Shown one piece after another: positions 17,673 to 26,138 of a DNA stretch of 64,000 bases. The number at the start of each line of letters is the position of its first letter. The stretch's first letter is position 1. Under the pieces are notes generated by a model. That model saw only the letters and a list, made by a program, of their open reading frames with translations, ran no database searches and was not told the origin of the DNA. This DNA is from Myxococcales bacterium 68-20. GTDB lineage: Bacteria; Myxococcota_A; Polyangia; Polyangiales; Polyangiaceae. The stretch is from assembly GCA_001899635.1 (NCBI GenBank), contig MKVQ01000044.1, positions 124,001 to 188,000 of the forward strand, written 5' to 3'. The translations under genes and the position numbers were made by a program.

Positions 17673-18878
17673 TCAGAGCGCGAGGGCTTCGACGAGCCGC
17701 TCGACGTCCTTCGCGGCGACCGAGCACAGCGCGACGCGGAGAGCGCCCTTCGCCGGGACGACGAAGACGCCCTTCTCCTTCATCCGCAGGGCGCGCTCGT
17801 GCGCGTCGTCGGCGAAGACGGTGACGAAGAACCCGCCCTCGTAGCGCGGGTAGCGGAGCGAGCGCTTCGGCGCGAGCTCGTTGAACGCTGCGACGCGTGC
17901 GCCGAGCAGCGCCTTGAGCTGGTCGCGCTCCCGATCGCATGCCTGCGCGAGCGCCGGATCCGTGAGCAGGCGCGTGATCGCGCGCATGCCGCCGCGCGTG
18001 CAGTTCGACCACGTGCCTCGGCACGAGTACGAGAACGCGGCTTCGGTCGCGGTGCGCTCTGCGGCGTCCGGCACGCAGGCCACGATCGCACCGACGCGCA
18101 GGCCGTAGTGCGTGTACGTCTTCGACGCGCTCCACGCGAAGAGGAGGCCGACCTTCCCGAGGAGCGGACGGAGCTCCTTCAGGAACGCACGCGGATCGTT
18201 CGCGTTGTACGCGAAGTAGGCCATGTCCACGAGGAGCGTGATCGGACCCTCGTTCGAGCGCGCGATCAGGCGCTCGACGACCGCACGCCACTCCTCGGGG
18301 CGCATCGAATAGCCGGTGGGGTTGTGGCAGGGATCGTTGAGGAAGAGGAGGACCCGCTTCTGCTCCGCGATCTGCGTTGCGAGCGCACGATCGAGCGCGG
18401 CCACGTCGATCGAGCCGTCCGCCGCGAACATCGAGAAGGTGGAGACCTTGCGCTCGCTCTCGTCGCAGAGCGTCTGGTAGGGGCCCCAGAAGTAGCTCGT
18501 CGTCAGGAGGGACTGGCCGGGCTCGAGGTAGTTCGCGATCGCGTGCCGGAGCGCGCCCGTTCCGCCGGGCGTCGCGGCGGCGACTGCGCACGCACGCATC
18601 TCGGGCTCATCCTTGAAGATGTCCGCGATGACGGCCGAGAGGAAGTCGGCCGAGCCCGCGATCGGGGCGTACGGCGCCCACTCCTCGGCGGGGACGTCGC
18701 GGACCGCGCGCGCGGCCGCGTCGAGGATCGCGAGCTTTCCGTCGTCGAGCAGGAGCGCGCCGACGGTCGCGTTCACCACCGCCTCGCCCCGCGCCTTGCG
18801 CTCCGTGGCTTCCTTGTTCAGCGCGAAGATCGGATCGTCGGACGGACGGCCCTGATGGGACGGGATGACGTGGAGCAT
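17673..18878 (-). CDS. class I aromatic/aspartate-type aminotransferase
   Basis: 401 aa fold-type I PLP enzyme. Recognisable are TPGGTGALRHAIANYL (PLP phosphate region), NDPCHNPTGYSM (substrate carboxylate loop), LVDMAYFAY and SASKTYTHYGLRVG, whose lysine forms the Schiff base. It resembles aspartate/tyrosine/aromatic aminotransferases of the TyrB/AspC kind more than branched-chain enzymes. The amino acid specificity is not readable. It is divergent from the cytochrome gene, with 285 nt between starts in which I see no further element. Confidence 0.85.
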   Translation of the reverse strand: MLHVIPSHQGRPSDDPIFALNKEATERKARGEAVVNATVGALLLDDGKLAILDAAARAVRDVPAEEWAPYAPIAGSADFLSAVIADIFKDEPEMRACAVAAATPGGTGALRHAIANYLEPGQSLLTTSYFWGPYQTLCDESERKVSTFSMFAADGSIDVAALDRALATQIAEQKRVLLFLNDPCHNPTGYSMRPEEWRAVVERLIARSNEGPITLLVDMAYFAYNANDPRAFLKELRPLLGKVGLLFAWSASKTYTHYGLRVGAIVACVPDAAERTATEAAFSYSCRGTWSNCTRGGMRAITRLLTDPALAQACDRERDQLKALLGARVAAFNELAPKRSLRYPRYEGGFFVTVFADDAHERALRMKEKGVFVVPAKGALRVALCSVAAKDVERLVEALAL

Positions 18879-19163
18879 GCCAGCCTGCTACCGCTCGCGC
18901 GCCCCCGCGTAAAGCCGCTTGGTTGGGGTCGTCGCAAGGAGCCGGGCCGCGCGTTGCCCATCCAAGCCCGCCGCCCGCGCCCGCCGCCGTCCGACAACGG
19001 CTGACCTCGAGGCTTGGGTAGCTGGCAGCCGCCGTCGACGACTCCGGCCATGCCGTTCGGTGGCGGGGCCTCTCCTCTCGCTTTTCTCGGGAACGCTTCC
19101 TCGGCTCGCGACTCGATTGCTCGACTCGTCGAGATTCAGCTGATCTCGAAAAAGGAGAGGGAC

Positions 19164-19652
19164 ATGGACCGGAGATTCGGAGCGGCCGCGTGCGGCCTCG
19201 GTATGGCGTTGTCGATCGCTTGTGGTGGAGAGACGCCTCCGGCGGAGAGCCCGAGCTCCAAGACGGCGAGCGGCGCGACGAACGCGACGAACGCGACGAA
19301 CGCGACGTTCGAGGCTCAGGCCGCCGAAGGCCAGAAGCTCTACGCCGCGAACTGCGCGTCGTGTCACGGAGCGGGTGGGGAAGGCGGGAAGGCCCCTCCC
19401 GTCGTCGGCGTGTCTCAGGGAGCCTTGCCCCTCGACCCGCCGACCGGCGCGAAGTACCGCAAAACCCAGTTCCGCAGCGCCGCCGATGTCGCGACGTTCG
19501 TCGTGAAGTCGATGCCGCCGGGTGAAGCCGGAAAGCTCACCGAGGAGCAGTACTGGGCGATCCTCGCGTTCGACCTCAAGGCGAACGGCGTCGACCTCGG
19601 TGCGAAGCGCCTCGATGCCTCGTCGGCGCCGTCGGTCGTCCTCCACCCCTGA
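19164..19652 (+). CDS. cytochrome c lipoprotein
   Basis: 162 aa starting at ATG 19164, directly after a strong AGGAGAGG site. The signal ends in LSIAC (C20), so the protein is lipid-anchored. One haem site, CASCH (64-68), is followed by an SMPPGEAG segment that can supply the distal methionine: a class I mono-haem cytochrome c. Between lipobox and haem domain lies a linker with an Asn-Ala-Thr repeat encoded by a 9-nt tandem repeat. Probably an electron carrier of the outer or cytoplasmic membrane face; it precedes other c-type haem genes by 34 nt and may be co-transcribed. Confidence 0.9.
   Translation: MDRRFGAAACGLGMALSIACGGETPPAESPSSKTASGATNATNATNATFEAQAAEGQKLYAANCASCHGAGGEGGKAPPVVGVSQGALPLDPPTGAKYRKTQFRSAADVATFVVKSMPPGEAGKLTEEQYWAILAFDLKANGVDLGAKRLDASSAPSVVLHP
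19275..19310. repeat. 9-nt tandem repeat inside the cytochrome gene
   Basis: Three exact copies of gcgacgaac (19275, 19284, 19293) and a fourth, gcgacgttc (19302). In frame they encode the Ala-Thr-Asn linker between lipid anchor and haem domain. The 9-nt period keeps the frame, so copy number could vary without breaking the protein. Confidence 0.85.
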
Positions 19653-19686
19653 GCGGGGGGCTCGCGACCCGAGGCGGTAGTGTCGA

Positions 19687-20301
19687 ATGTCAGCGCCAGC
19701 TCGTAGTCGCAGGACGAGCGACCACTTCTTCGTGGGAGCGGCCGTCGGAGTCGCCAGCCTCCTCTTCGCCGTGCTCGTCGGTCGAGACGATCTCGCCGGC
19801 GTGAGCGTCTTCGTCGGCCGCTTCCACCCGCTTGCGGTGCATCTGCCCATCGGCGTGCTCCTGCTCGCCGGGCTCCTCGAAGGGCTCGCGCTCTCGCCGA
19901 GGCTGCGCGCCCGGATCGATCCCGCCTTCGCGATCATCCTCCGATTCGCCCTCGTGTCGTTGGTGGTCGCCTTCGCGATCGGGCTCCTGCTCGCGAGTGG
20001 AGGTGGCTATCCCGAGCGGCTCCTCCGGCTGCATCAGCGATTGGCGTTCGGGACCATCTGGGGCTCGGCCGCTTCCGTCGTCATGTGGTCGAAACACGTC
20101 GAGCGTCGCAGCTCGCGTCTTCCTCATCGGCTCGCCCTCGGTGGGACGCTGGCGCTCCTCGCGATCGGAGCGCACTTCGGCGGTTCGATGACCCACGGCG
20201 AGAGCTACCTCGTCCAGCACGCACCCTCGTTCGCCAAGCGCTGGCTCCGTCTCGGCGATCCACGGGGGGAGAGGCGCCTCCCGGTCCGTCCGTCCCCGTG
20301 A
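19687..20301 (+). CDS. DUF2231 membrane protein (N-terminal half of a cytochrome protein?)
   Basis: 204 aa with four to five membrane helices. The FHPLAVHLPIGVLLLAG segment is the DUF2231 signature, as is the conserved histidine pair in later helices. In many bacteria this domain is the N-terminal membrane anchor of proteins carrying planctomycete cytochrome c (PSCyt1) domains. Here the frame ends after the last helix in a short Arg/Pro tail, and the PSCyt1 domains follow in the -1 frame. A G6 run at 20264-20269 lies just before the frame change. Confidence 0.8.
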   Translation: MSAPARSRRTSDHFFVGAAVGVASLLFAVLVGRDDLAGVSVFVGRFHPLAVHLPIGVLLLAGLLEGLALSPRLRARIDPAFAIILRFALVSLVVAFAIGLLLASGGGYPERLLRLHQRLAFGTIWGSAASVVMWSKHVERRSSRLPHRLALGGTLALLAIGAHFGGSMTHGESYLVQHAPSFAKRWLRLGDPRGERRLPVRPSP

Positions 20302-21710
20302 GCGCCCCTCGTGTCTTCGATGACGTGGTGCTCCCCGTGCTGATCGCGAAGTGCGCGAGCTGCCACGGTGCCGACATGGCGAAGGGGCAGCTCCGCCTCG
20401 ACAGCTTCGAGGCATTGATGAAGGGCGGCAAGGCGGGGCCTGCCGCCCTTGTCGGAGACGCGACGCGAAGCCTCGTCGTGCGTCGCATCACGAGCTCGAT
20501 CACCGACGACGCTCACATGCCGCCCGAGGGCAAGCCGCAGCTGACGCCGGAGGAGATCGAGCTCATCGTGCTCTGGACCGACGGTGGGGCGAGCTCCGCG
20601 ACGAAGGTGCGTGATCTGATCGTCCCGGACGGTGCGCGCCGGCTGCTCGTGAAGGCAGCGGAACGCGCGAGCGAGAGTGCTCACGTCGAGGCGGGGGCCG
20701 CGTCCGTGCCCGCAGCGACCGTCGCGCCGGTGCCCTCGACGACGACGCGCGAGGCACCGTCGCCGCCGACGACCACACCGGCCTCGAGCGGCGACGCCGA
20801 CTTTGGTGCTCGGATCGCGCCGATCCTCGCCGCCAAGTGCGGGCGCTGTCATGGCGCGGAGAAGCAGAAGGGAAAGCTGCGCACCGACTCGCTCGCCGCG
20901 CTGTTCGAAGGCGGAGAGAGCGGTCCGGCGATCGCTTCGCGCGATCCCGGCCGCGGCACGCTCCTCACGCGTATTCGACTGCCGGTCGAAGACGCCCAGC
21001 ACATGCCTCCACGCGACGCGCCGCAGCTGGATGCGAGCGAGATACGACTCCTTTCTCGGTGGCTCGCGCGCAGCGCCGTCAGCGGATCTCCTGCGAGTCG
21101 GCGCAGCGAGGCTCCGTCCGAGCGTGCGACCATCGCCCGCGAGCGGATCGCGACGGCATCGTCGCCGGACGAGTCGACCCGCCTCTTCGTCGAGGTGGTC
21201 CAGCCGATCCTCCTGAATCGGTGCGGTGCTTGTCACTCCGGGGCGCATCCCTCCGGGGGATTCGTCATCGCGGATCGCGACGCGCTCCTCGCCAGGTCCT
21301 ACGTGCTCCCAGGAGATCCGACCGCGAGCCCGCTCTTCTCGCGAATGGCGTCGCCGCTCACGGACGAGGATCACATGCCCCCGAAGCGAGCGCCGCAGCC
21401 GTCCCAGGCGGAGATCGACGCGGTGCGCCTGTGGATCGAGCGCGGCGCGAGCGTGAGTGGCGTCGATGCGAAAGACGCCCCGCCCGTGCTCGCGCGGACG
21501 CCGAACGCGACGAGCGTTGGCTCGCCTGAAGAGGAAGAAGAGCCGAGCCCCACGGTCGTGGCGGTCCAGCGAGCCAACGTTCGTGGAGGCTGCGCGGGAT
21601 GTGCCGTGAACCGGAGTGACGTCCCCGAGCGTCTCGCCTTCGGGGGCGGACCGCTGCTGCTGGCGCTCCTCGCGCTGCGGCGCCGCTCGAGCCTTCGAGC
21701 GCAACACTGA
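20298..21710 (+). CDS. three-haem PSCyt1 cytochrome protein with MYXO-CTERM-like tail
   Basis: 470 aa if started at GTG 20298, which overlaps the DUF2231 stop (GTGA). Three planctomycete-type cytochrome c domains are present: CASCH (19-23), CGRCH (181-185) and CGACH (309-313), each followed about 50 residues later by HMPP (73-76, 235-238, 359-362). The C-terminus has GGCAGC (430-435), a hydrophobic stretch and RRRSS, resembling the MYXO-CTERM surface-sorting signal. The protein has no signal peptide of its own although its haems must be attached outside the cytoplasm, which supports synthesis as a fusion with the preceding membrane protein. Role: periplasmic or surface electron transfer. Confidence 0.85.
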   Translation: MSAPRVFDDVVLPVLIAKCASCHGADMAKGQLRLDSFEALMKGGKAGPAALVGDATRSLVVRRITSSITDDAHMPPEGKPQLTPEEIELIVLWTDGGASSATKVRDLIVPDGARRLLVKAAERASESAHVEAGAASVPAATVAPVPSTTTREAPSPPTTTPASSGDADFGARIAPILAAKCGRCHGAEKQKGKLRTDSLAALFEGGESGPAIASRDPGRGTLLTRIRLPVEDAQHMPPRDAPQLDASEIRLLSRWLARSAVSGSPASRRSEAPSERATIARERIATASSPDESTRLFVEVVQPILLNRCGACHSGAHPSGGFVIADRDALLARSYVLPGDPTASPLFSRMASPLTDEDHMPPKRAPQPSQAEIDAVRLWIERGASVSGVDAKDAPPVLARTPNATSVGSPEEEEEPSPTVVAVQRANVRGGCAGCAVNRSDVPERLAFGGGPLLLALLALRRRSSLRAQH

Positions 21711-21788
21711 GTGCCATTCGTCACCCCTCGCTGTCCCCGCGACGAGGTCAACTTGCCGCGAGGACATCCGTCGACGACATCGTGATGC

Positions 21789-23570
21789 CTACTTCGTGAT
21801 GAGCGGCGCCTGGACGAGCCTGCGTGTGGCCTGCCCGCTCGGGTACGCGTAGCTCGCCGCGAGGTCCCAACCCCACAACGTCGCCGTGAACGCGCCGTCG
21901 CTCCGGAGGCGATGAGCGCCGTAATGGCACGCCTTGTCGCCGGACGTGGTGCCCGGCCGGTTACGCTTCGAGAGCTCGACCCGCGTCCACTCGTAGTCGC
22001 CGCGCGTGCCGACCGGTCGAAACCCCGTCACGGGGCCGCCGAGGCATTCGAGGGTGACGTCCTTGAATTCCCCGTCGGTCTTCGCCCGCACGATCACGAG
22101 CGACGTCTCCGAATACGTCGGATCGGCGTAGAAGCTCGCCGCGGTCAGATACTGTCCAGCGGCGATCACGTTGACGAACTCCGGATCGCCTTGGCCGGCG
22201 AAATCTCGTCCACTGCCCCAGTAGTCTCCACTCTGGCCGGTCATGTACTGGGCCACATGGATGGGATGTTCGGCGTCTTGCGTGCGAACGACGAACGCGT
22301 CACCCACGCCGGAGGCGAAGGCGGCCACCTCGCCGGCGTTCAGCTCGAGAGGCGCTCCGCGCGGGACGACCGGATCGTAGTCGAGCCGCGTCCCGTCCCG
22401 CACGGCGACGATGCGGTACGGCATGGGCTCGTGCTCATCGCCGCGGCGCGGGCGATAGCCGACACCGACATATTCAGAGCCCCACTGCTCGTAGGCGGGG
22501 ACCTGCGTCCCCTCGAGGTCGGCCGTCCCGTTATCGGACGGGATGTCCATGATGACGTGCGCGGCGAAGATGCTCGTTGGCTTGGTCGAGGTGACGAAGC
22601 TCCCCGTGAGCTCTTGATGCTGGACCAGCTGCAGGAACTGCCCCTTCTGAAGACGGTACGTCGCCGGCACCCCGGCCGGCGAACCCGCGACTCCAATCCC
22701 ATCTTGGATGTCTTTCTTCGGAAAGATCGTCACCTCGGTGTCGTCCTCCGAAGCGACGATCTGCGCGCCTGGCGGAAAGATGCGGCCCGACGCCCACGCA
22801 TTGATCAAGATGTTCTCCTTCGACCAGGTCGAGACAGGCAAAAGGAGCGTTGCCGAAGGCGCAATGCTCGGCGCGCCGCCGAACGGGTAGATGGCCGCAG
22901 CGCTCACGGGGGCGCTCGTCTTCAGATGGAAGGATGAACCGAACTGGGTGCCATTTGGGTAGTAGTCGCGATAGAGGGCGGCGGTGGTTCCCGTCGGGCA
23001 AGGAGTATGGGCGCTCTCCGTCGAGGGGCGGTCGGGTCGAGTCGGGCGGTCCGAAACGAAGAGGACCACGCCGTCCCCCGGTGCAATGGCCCCGGTGTGC
23101 GGGACCAACGTCGCTTCGCCCGGGACCGTGCGGTACATCGATTTCGAGATATCGAGTGCCTTCCCTTGGTATTCGAGCTCGACGTCCACGGGAACCGTCG
23201 AGGTGTTGACGACGTAGCTCGCATAACAGCTATGCGCATGGAAAACCGTGGCGACCAGGAACGGTGGCTGGAGAAAGAACTCGCAGCCGTTCGAGCTTCC
23301 CTCCGCCGCCGCCGCCGCGCACTGTGCCTGGCATTTTCCGCCGCCACACGCGAGGTCGGAGGGGCATGCCTCGACGAGCTCGCCCGTACACTTGATGACC
23401 GAGCGACCATCGAGCGAACACCTGTCGACACAAGCTCCCGCGTCGACTTCCGGACTGAAGCCCGGAGGCGAAGGGCGGAAGGCGACGCGATCCTCTCCAC
23501 AGGCGCCGGCGCTGACGAACGCGAGCCCAGCGACGAGAACGGACGCGACGCGCGAGACTCGTAGCATCAT
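21789..23570 (-). CDS. IgGFc-binding-domain surface protein
   Basis: 593 aa, last gene of the ECF-sigma operon. A signal sequence is followed by a Cys-rich segment (residues about 40-90, with CVDRCSLDGRSVIKC) and then by a large beta-rich domain resembling the IgGFc-binding protein N-terminal domain: repeated ATYRLQKGQFLQL, SIFAAHV and HPIHVAQYM-like strands occur in the usual order. Bacterial members are extracellular adhesin-like proteins of unknown ligand. ATG 23570 overlaps the stop of the RCC1 gene (ATGA). Confidence 0.82.
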   Translation of the reverse strand: MMLRVSRVASVLVAGLAFVSAGACGEDRVAFRPSPPGFSPEVDAGACVDRCSLDGRSVIKCTGELVEACPSDLACGGGKCQAQCAAAAAEGSSNGCEFFLQPPFLVATVFHAHSCYASYVVNTSTVPVDVELEYQGKALDISKSMYRTVPGEATLVPHTGAIAPGDGVVLFVSDRPTRPDRPSTESAHTPCPTGTTAALYRDYYPNGTQFGSSFHLKTSAPVSAAAIYPFGGAPSIAPSATLLLPVSTWSKENILINAWASGRIFPPGAQIVASEDDTEVTIFPKKDIQDGIGVAGSPAGVPATYRLQKGQFLQLVQHQELTGSFVTSTKPTSIFAAHVIMDIPSDNGTADLEGTQVPAYEQWGSEYVGVGYRPRRGDEHEPMPYRIVAVRDGTRLDYDPVVPRGAPLELNAGEVAAFASGVGDAFVVRTQDAEHPIHVAQYMTGQSGDYWGSGRDFAGQGDPEFVNVIAAGQYLTAASFYADPTYSETSLVIVRAKTDGEFKDVTLECLGGPVTGFRPVGTRGDYEWTRVELSKRNRPGTTSGDKACHYGAHRLRSDGAFTATLWGWDLAASYAYPSGQATRRLVQAPLITK

Positions 23571-24868
23571 GGCAAGCTCACTTTCACCGGAACGATGCTC
23601 GACTTTCGCATGACTCCGTTGCCCAACTGTCCGTGGTAGTTGTTTCCAAAACAGTAGATCTCGCCGCTCGTCAAAAGGACGCATGTGGTGTCATGCGTCG
23701 TCCTCACTTGCGCCGCGGGGGTGGGAAGACCGACGACCGCGACCGGCCGGAAAGCGGGGGTCTTCGTGCCGTCGCCGGCCTGGCCGGAGCCGTTCTCGCC
23801 CACACAAAACACCGCCCCCGAGGCCGCCGCAGCGCACCATCGTGCAGACCTGAGGACGTCGTAGGGATAGAAGCTTTCGCGGACGGTCCTCGTCGTCGCG
23901 ATCTGCACGATGGGCTCGGGCGTCCGTACGAGACGCGGGGTCGGTCCATCCTCCGTGCCCCAGCAATAGGCGGCACCGCCCGCCGCTACACACGCGCGGT
24001 CTGCTACCAGGTCCACCGCCGTGATCGGGCCGAGGGTCGTCGGCAACGGAATTGGATCAGGGGAGAGCGACGACGCGCGTGCGAGGAGGATGTTCGCTCC
24101 CCAGCTCTCGGAGGTGCCGTCCTCGCGGACGATGAACGAGACCTCGTTCACGGCGACGTCCCGGATCGGTGCCCCGGGGCCGAACGCAATCGCCCGCGGC
24201 GGATGCAAGGGGGCGAGCGTGAAAGGACCATCGGCCGCCACCTGTCCGGAAGCGTTCGAGCCCCAGCAAAGGACGCCGCTCTCGACCACTGCACACGCGG
24301 TTCGGGCATTCGCGCTCACCTTCTTGGCGGGCGGGATGTCCAGCTTTACCGGCGTCCGTTCGGTCGTGATGCCCGCGTCGCCCTGCAGGTACGGGCCTGT
24401 TCCCCAGCACCATGCCGCGCCGGTCTTGTCGACCGCGCACGTGTGGTCGAGCGCGACGATGTCCGAGAGGCCGACGACACGAGCCGGCGTTGCGCTGTCG
24501 TCTGGCGCCTCGCCGCGACCGAGCTGACCGTCCTTGTTGGCGCCCCAGCACGCCACGGTCCCGTCGCGGAGAAGCGCACAGAAGCTCTCGTCCTGCGCCG
24601 TGACGAGCGCTACGGCGCAGGACGGAGACTCACATTCGACCGGGAGGAGCCCACCGTCGAACGGCGCCGCGTCCGGAAGCGAGCCGTCCGCCCCCGCGTC
24701 TTCGAGCGGATTCGAAGCCTCGAACGAGGCGTCCGGAAGGAGCGCTTCTTCACCGCCTTCTTCGCGTGCGCTGGAACAGCTCGCGGACGCCATCGCTCCT
24801 GCCGCGCAGGACAGGAACACGATCGCGGTCGGAGAATACCGATCAAGGAGTCGTCTTGTGGAGCGCAT
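23567..24868 (-). CDS. RCC1-repeat lipoprotein
   Basis: 433 aa. A signal region ending near SASC is followed by an Asp/Gly/Pro linker and five or more RCC1 (ATS1-type) repeats, readable as CALLRDGTVACWGANKDGQLG-like units; these form a beta-propeller with probable disulphides. Bacterial RCC1 proteins of this type are exported and thought to mediate binding, but no ligand is known. It overlaps the upstream propeller gene by 26 nt and the downstream IgGFc-binding gene by 4 nt. Confidence 0.82.
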   Translation of the reverse strand: MRSTRRLLDRYSPTAIVFLSCAAGAMASASCSSAREEGGEEALLPDASFEASNPLEDAGADGSLPDAAPFDGGLLPVECESPSCAVALVTAQDESFCALLRDGTVACWGANKDGQLGRGEAPDDSATPARVVGLSDIVALDHTCAVDKTGAAWCWGTGPYLQGDAGITTERTPVKLDIPPAKKVSANARTACAVVESGVLCWGSNASGQVAADGPFTLAPLHPPRAIAFGPGAPIRDVAVNEVSFIVREDGTSESWGANILLARASSLSPDPIPLPTTLGPITAVDLVADRACVAAGGAAYCWGTEDGPTPRLVRTPEPIVQIATTRTVRESFYPYDVLRSARWCAAAASGAVFCVGENGSGQAGDGTKTPAFRPVAVVGLPTPAAQVRTTHDTTCVLLTSGEIYCFGNNYHGQLGNGVMRKSSIVPVKVSLP

Positions 24869-26138
24869 AGCGATCTCCTACGGCCCAGAGGTTTGTGTTG
24901 GACGTGCCCCGAATCTGGTTGGGCGGCCCATTCGACGGCGCGCCGTTCAGGGCGATCGACGAATATTCGTAGACGCCGCCGTCCCCCCAGACCTGGCTGC
25001 CACGAACAACGACGCCACGATTACTGTTGAAGAAGGTGCTCCCGAGCCATAGGCGATCTTCGGACTCACCCCAGAGCGAGATCAAATTCGGAGCGTCGAG
25101 CAATGTCTTGGGGACGTTTGCGATGTTCACGGAATAGCCGTCGCCATCCGGTTCGATTCGAAGGAAGTTGTTCCAGCTCTTGAGGGCGAAGAACCGTTCG
25201 CCGTCCAGGGACTGGAACTTCCGCGGCCATGCCCTGGGGCCACCGACGACCTGCGGGATGCCTTCCCGGGCCGTGCACGGATCGGAGTAGAGCTCCGGCA
25301 CGACGCCGTCGGCGATCCGACGATACCCTTCGGGCGTCTTGCGTACGAGGACGTCGCACGGCTCCTTGGTGCCGCGGCGTCGGCTGCCGGCGAACCATAC
25401 GTCGTTCGGGCTCTTGCCGGCTGCCCCCGTGATGAAGATGTGCTCGTCGGGCGCGTCGAAGTCGTCAGCGATGAGCTCCGGGACCCATGCGGGCGCTCCG
25501 CCACCTTCGCTCTTTCGATGAAAGATGGTGTTCGAATACCAGGCATAGACGTCGTCGCTGCCAGTTCCCCATACACCGAGCGTCAGGCGCCTTTGAGTCG
25601 CGTCTCCGTGGTTGACGTTCGCGGGGTTGTTGTCGGGGAGCCGTTCGCTGCTCCACGACCACGCCGTAGCGGGGGCTACGGGGCGCGTTCCGCGGTAGAT
25701 GGTTCCGGGCGAAACCGCGTAATAGACTTCGTCGGCGCTCGGCGCCCAGATCCCTACTGCAAGCTCGGCGAGCGCTTCATTCTGGCTGTTGTCGTCGATG
25801 TATCGCCACGTCGAATCGGTGCTCGTCCACTCGAGGACTTTGATACCGGAGGTGAAGCTCTCCGCGATGGCGAATGCCCGGTCCGAGAACGGCCAGATGT
25901 CTCTCACCACGAGGTCCGGGTCGGGCAGCAACGTCTCGCACCAACCGTCCGAGCTGCACAAAAGCCCGCGCGTGGGGGCGGGTGCGTCGCTGCCGACGGC
26001 CACTTCGCGCACGTCCGCGTCCGGAATCGACTGCTCGGGCTCCTCGTGAGGCGGACTGGACACGTCTTCGGACACGGCGCAGGCGGCAGCGGCCACGAGC
26101 GCGATCGACACTCCCCCGAGAACGGCAAGGCGCCTCAT
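24843..26138 (-). CDS. propeller-repeat lipoprotein A
   Basis: 431 aa. Signal with lipobox-like AAAAC, then an acidic/Pro linker and a region with scattered 'SxxDVW/VYxxG' repeats (for example GVWGTGSDDVYAWYS, KSPNDVWFAGS, SNTNLWAVGDR), the pattern of beta-propeller surface proteins common in myxobacteria. GGAGG lies just upstream of ATG 26138, which overlaps the previous stop (ATGA). It resembles the next gene upstream in design, suggesting a duplication followed by strong divergence. Confidence 0.78.
   Translation of the reverse strand: MRRLAVLGGVSIALVAAAACAVSEDVSSPPHEEPEQSIPDADVREVAVGSDAPAPTRGLLCSSDGWCETLLPDPDLVVRDIWPFSDRAFAIAESFTSGIKVLEWTSTDSTWRYIDDNSQNEALAELAVGIWAPSADEVYYAVSPGTIYRGTRPVAPATAWSWSSERLPDNNPANVNHGDATQRRLTLGVWGTGSDDVYAWYSNTIFHRKSEGGGAPAWVPELIADDFDAPDEHIFITGAAGKSPNDVWFAGSRRRGTKEPCDVLVRKTPEGYRRIADGVVPELYSDPCTAREGIPQVVGGPRAWPRKFQSLDGERFFALKSWNNFLRIEPDGDGYSVNIANVPKTLLDAPNLISLWGESEDRLWLGSTFFNSNRGVVVRGSQVWGDGGVYEYSSIALNGAPSNGPPNQIRGTSNTNLWAVGDRYALHKTTP

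Noticed and set aside
19275-19310. Short tandem repeats as a CRISPR or integron-like array
   Set aside because: Units of 9 nt without spacers, in frame within a coding sequence; not an array of repeats and spacers.
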